Positions 39,891 through 42,236 of a stretch of 42,236 bases of DNA are shown piece after piece. The notes below the pieces were generated by a model. That model was not told the DNA's origin, searched no databases, and saw only the letters and a program-made list of their open reading frames with translations. Position 1 is the stretch's first letter, and each line of letters begins with the position of its first letter. Source of the stretch: a bacterium (GTDB lineage: Bacteria; Myxococcota_A; UBA9160; UBA6930); contig JAAELW010000061.1 in NCBI GenBank assembly GCA_024226235.1, positions 1 to 42,236 on the forward strand. The letters are read 5' to 3'. A program made the translations under genes and the position numbers.

Positions 39891-42236
39891 GAGTCTGCGG
39901 CCCATACGGCTTCTGCAAGAAGCCGGCGATCTGGCCATCGACGAAACGCCCGATCGCATCGCTCTCGCTGTAGCCACTCACGAGTAGTACGCGTACGTCG
40001 TTACGAATCCGACGAAGCTCGACGAAGCACTCCTCCCCTCCCATGCCGGGCATGGTGAGGTCCAGGATCACGGCCACGATCTGATCGGATCGCTCGACGA
40101 AGAACTCTACGGCCTCTACGCCCGAAGATGCCTGTATGACCTGAAAGCCCAACCGCTCCAGGATCCGTGCGGCCAGACGGCGAACCGAGTCTTCGTCGTC
40201 GACGACCAGGATCGTTCCCTCACACTTCCACGTATCGCTCGGTCTCACGCGGACGGAAACTTCCAGGTCCCGGTTTGCACTGGCGGGAAAGAACACGGTG
40301 AACGCCGTTCCGCTACCGATGGCGGTCTCCACCTGGATGGCCGCCGCGTGGCGTTGCACGATGCCCAAGACCGCCGACATGCCGAGGCCGCGGCCGGCAA
40401 ACTTGGTGGTGTAGAAGGGCTCGAACACTCGCTGGAGGTTCCCTTCGTCGATCCCCTGACCGTGATCGACCACCTCGAGCAAGACGTATCGTCCGGGAGT
40501 CAACTCAGCACCGAAACGCGCCTCTGCCAAATCCTCCGCACCGCATTGCCGGGAGCGTGTCCGGATCTCGACGACACCACCCTCCGGCATCGCCTCGGCT
40601 GCGTTGATGATGAGATTCATCAACACCTGGCGCAGCTGGGTCCCATCCGCCTCGATGATTTCGATGTCTTCGCTGAGGTCGAATCGAACGTTGACCTCCT
40701 TGGATACCGAAACCCCGAGTAGCTCCGTGATCTCGGAGATCAATCCGTTGAGAGCCACCGGCCCCACCTTGAACTTCCCGCGACCCGCGTAGGCGAGCAT
40801 CTGCTGACAGAGGTCGGCAGCCCGCTTCGCCGCCAGCTCGACCTCCTCGAGATCATGTCGGGCGGACGCCTCGGCGGGCAGGCTCTCGAGTGCGAGACCG
40901 GCGTGACCGAGAACCGCGACCAGGAGGTTGTTGAAATCGTGAGCAATTCCTCCGGCAAGAACACCGAGGCTCTCGAGCTTCTGCGAATGAAGAACGCGGT
41001 TCTCGAGTTCCCGACGTTCGTCTTCCGCCCGTTTCCTCGCCGTGATGTCGAGGACCGCTCCGGTTACGAACAGGAGCTCTCCGTCCAGGCCCCTGGTCAC
41101 CTCCGCGGTTCCCACCACCCATGTCGAACTTCCATCGGACTTGAGGAATCGATACTCGAGAGGCGAGCTGGCATCCTGCTGCAGGAGCTGCCCCCACCAG
41201 TGGGTGATCGATTCCTGATCGTCCGGGTGAGCCATGTGGAACCACACATCGCCAAGCACCTGCTCTTGCCGGAGCCCCGCCAACTCACACCAACCGGGGT
41301 TGGCGTAGTTGCATCGACCGTCGGCATCGGCTTCGTAGATCCCGGCTGGGGCTGCCTCCATCAACGCGCGCTGCCGACGCTCGCTTCTCATCAGGCCCCC
41401 TGCCGCCTCTTCGACGGCCGCGGCCAGCCTTTGCCGCCGGGTGACACCGAACCATGTGAGCGCCGTCAGAAACAGCGAAGCCATGCCTCCGGTCAGGCGA
41501 ATCGGAGAGAAAAGCGTCGCGGTGAGTTCTTCGGATGGAGGGGGAGCCGCCAGCTCCCATGTCGCCCCTGGAAGAGGGATGGTTATTCGCACGCCGTCCG
41601 AATCGAAGACATTCTCACGTCCGCGAAGGATCGAGTCATCCGAACCGATGCCAGCCTCCATGCGAAGCGCGCAATCACACGTATCGAATCCCAACCCGTC
41701 CAGGACCAGGCTGAAGTCCAACACCACGATGGCCAGGCCCCAGTAGTCCTTCACCGCATCCGGGGCCTCCTCTCCCACAAGGAAGATCGGCGCACGAATC
41801 ACCACGCCCCGGCCCCCCTGGCGGAGCCGGTAGGGGCCTTCGAGGACGAAGCCTTCTGCGGAAATCGCCGCCCGAACCGCAGGTCCCCGCGCCGGATCAT
41901 TGAGCAGGTCGTGGCCCAGGGCCTGCTCATTTCCCTGAAGGGGATACAAGTGAGAAACGACCGACCCTCGTGCAAGCTGGAGGCTGCGAACACCCGACTG
42001 GCGATGACGCGACAAGACCTGCGCTGCAAAGGTCTGGAATCGCTCGGGTGTGACTTCCGGATTCGTAGCCACCAGAGCGTCCAGCGGCCGCATCAATAAT
42101 GCCCGTGACATGATCGCCGCCTCGATCTCGGTGGCGACGACTTGCAGCCCTTCCTTCACGATCGCTGTCTCCCGCTCGCGATCGCGCTCCCGGTCCAGCC
42201 CATCGATTCGGAAAGTCAGCGCCGCGATGACCAGGA
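39859..42236 (-). CDS. Hybrid sensor histidine kinase (CHASE-PAS-HisKA-HATPase-REC), 5' end outside window
   Basis: A partial gene: the frame is open to the window end, with 25 codons upstream of the GTG at 42159 (LVIAALTFRIDGLDRERD), which read as the end of a first membrane helix. A CHASE sensor domain follows (VSHLYPLQGNEQALGHDLL, LEGPYRLRQGGRG), then a second membrane helix (MASLFLTALTWFGV). Next are a PAS domain (GIYEADADGRCNYANPGW), HisKA with phospho-His in LAGGIAHDFNNLL, an HATPase (NLIINAAEAMPEGG; GRGLGMSAVLG) and a C-terminal receiver (ILVVDDEDSVRR; Asp in VILDLTMPG). It would pass a signal by phosphotransfer to its own receiver and onward. It ends 32 bp inside the convergent selenoprotein gene. 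No output regulator is visible here. Confidence 0.9.
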   Translation of the reverse strand, partial: LVIAALTFRIDGLDRERDRERETAIVKEGLQVVATEIEAAIMSRALLMRPLDALVATNPEVTPERFQTFAAQVLSRHRQSGVRSLQLARGSVVSHLYPLQGNEQALGHDLLNDPARGPAVRAAISAEGFVLEGPYRLRQGGRGVVIRAPIFLVGEEAPDAVKDYWGLAIVVLDFSLVLDGLGFDTCDCALRMEAGIGSDDSILRGRENVFDSDGVRITIPLPGATWELAAPPPSEELTATLFSPIRLTGGMASLFLTALTWFGVTRRQRLAAAVEEAAGGLMRSERRQRALMEAAPAGIYEADADGRCNYANPGWCELAGLRQEQVLGDVWFHMAHPDDQESITHWWGQLLQQDASSPLEYRFLKSDGSSTWVVGTAEVTRGLDGELLFVTGAVLDITARKRAEDERRELENRVLHSQKLESLGVLAGGIAHDFNNLLVAVLGHAGLALESLPAEASARHDLEEVELAAKRAADLCQQMLAYAGRGKFKVGPVALNGLISEITELLGVSVSKEVNVRFDLSEDIEIIEADGTQLRQVLMNLIINAAEAMPEGGVVEIRTRSRQCGAEDLAEARFGAELTPGRYVLLEVVDHGQGIDEGNLQRVFEPFYTTKFAGRGLGMSAVLGIVQRHAAAIQVETAIGSGTAFTVFFPASANRDLEVSVRVRPSDTWKCEGTILVVDDEDSVRRLAARILERLGFQVIQASSGVEAVEFFVERSDQIVAVILDLTMPGMGGEECFVELRRIRNDVRVLLVSGYSESDAIGRFVDGQIAGFLQKPYGPQTLTDGLRAILG

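Overview
The window is a GC-rich (about two-thirds GC by eye), gene-dense bacterial chromosome segment with no rRNA, tRNA, CRISPR array or recognisable transposase gene. It looks deltaproteobacterial in the broad sense and perhaps Myxococcota-like. That guess is tentative. It rests on many exported proteins and lipoproteins, DG-DNDxDG calcium-type repeats, and MYXO-CTERM-like Cys / hydrophobic / Arg-cluster tails.

Layout. 1-60 is a near-perfect 60-bp palindrome exactly at the window edge. 79-5874 holds mixed metabolic genes: an isoprenylcysteine-methyltransferase-like membrane protein, a deazaflavin-dependent nitroreductase-like protein, a Tat-exported amidohydrolase, an SDR dehydrogenase, a CbpA/CbpM-type chaperone pair and a second exported amidohydrolase. 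5903-8380 is a PEP-synthase/rifampin-phosphotransferase-like protein. It is divergent from an acoABC operon (8594-11868) for the E1 alpha, E1 beta and lipoyl/alpha-beta-hydrolase subunits of an acetoin dehydrogenase. 11913-27360 is an envelope-protein region: a metallophosphoesterase with a repeat domain and sorting tail, a PHP-domain lipoprotein with a HEAT protein, a DUF1800-DUF1501-lipoprotein operon, and a large lipoprotein predicted to have a lipid-binding (TULIP/BPI-like) fold.

The most coherent system is 27535-34407. It has an EgtD histidine methyltransferase, then, 12 nt on, a single polypeptide joining a molybdopterin oxidoreductase module to a NifS-type cysteine desulfurase. This is the architecture of the metallopterin-dependent ergothioneine synthase I recall from Caldithrix abyssi. 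Converging on it are an ATPase and a permease/substrate-binding fusion of the OpuC/EgtUV type, a transporter family whose EgtUV members carry ergothioneine. Together they suggest an oxygen-independent route histidine -> hercynine -> ergothioneine, with a matching transporter. The ATPase gene overlaps the end of a surface M1 aminopeptidase gene whose C-terminal tail matches that of the metallophosphoesterase.

37035-38885 is a second, paralogous TULIP/BPI-like lipoprotein, with a recognisable promoter. 39117-39890 is a gene of the glycine/sarcosine/betaine reductase selenoprotein B family. It is interrupted by an in-frame UGA followed by a well-formed bacterial SECIS-like hairpin, so it is best read as one selenoprotein of 257 residues. 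The window ends inside a CHASE/PAS hybrid sensor histidine kinase whose 5' end lies outside.
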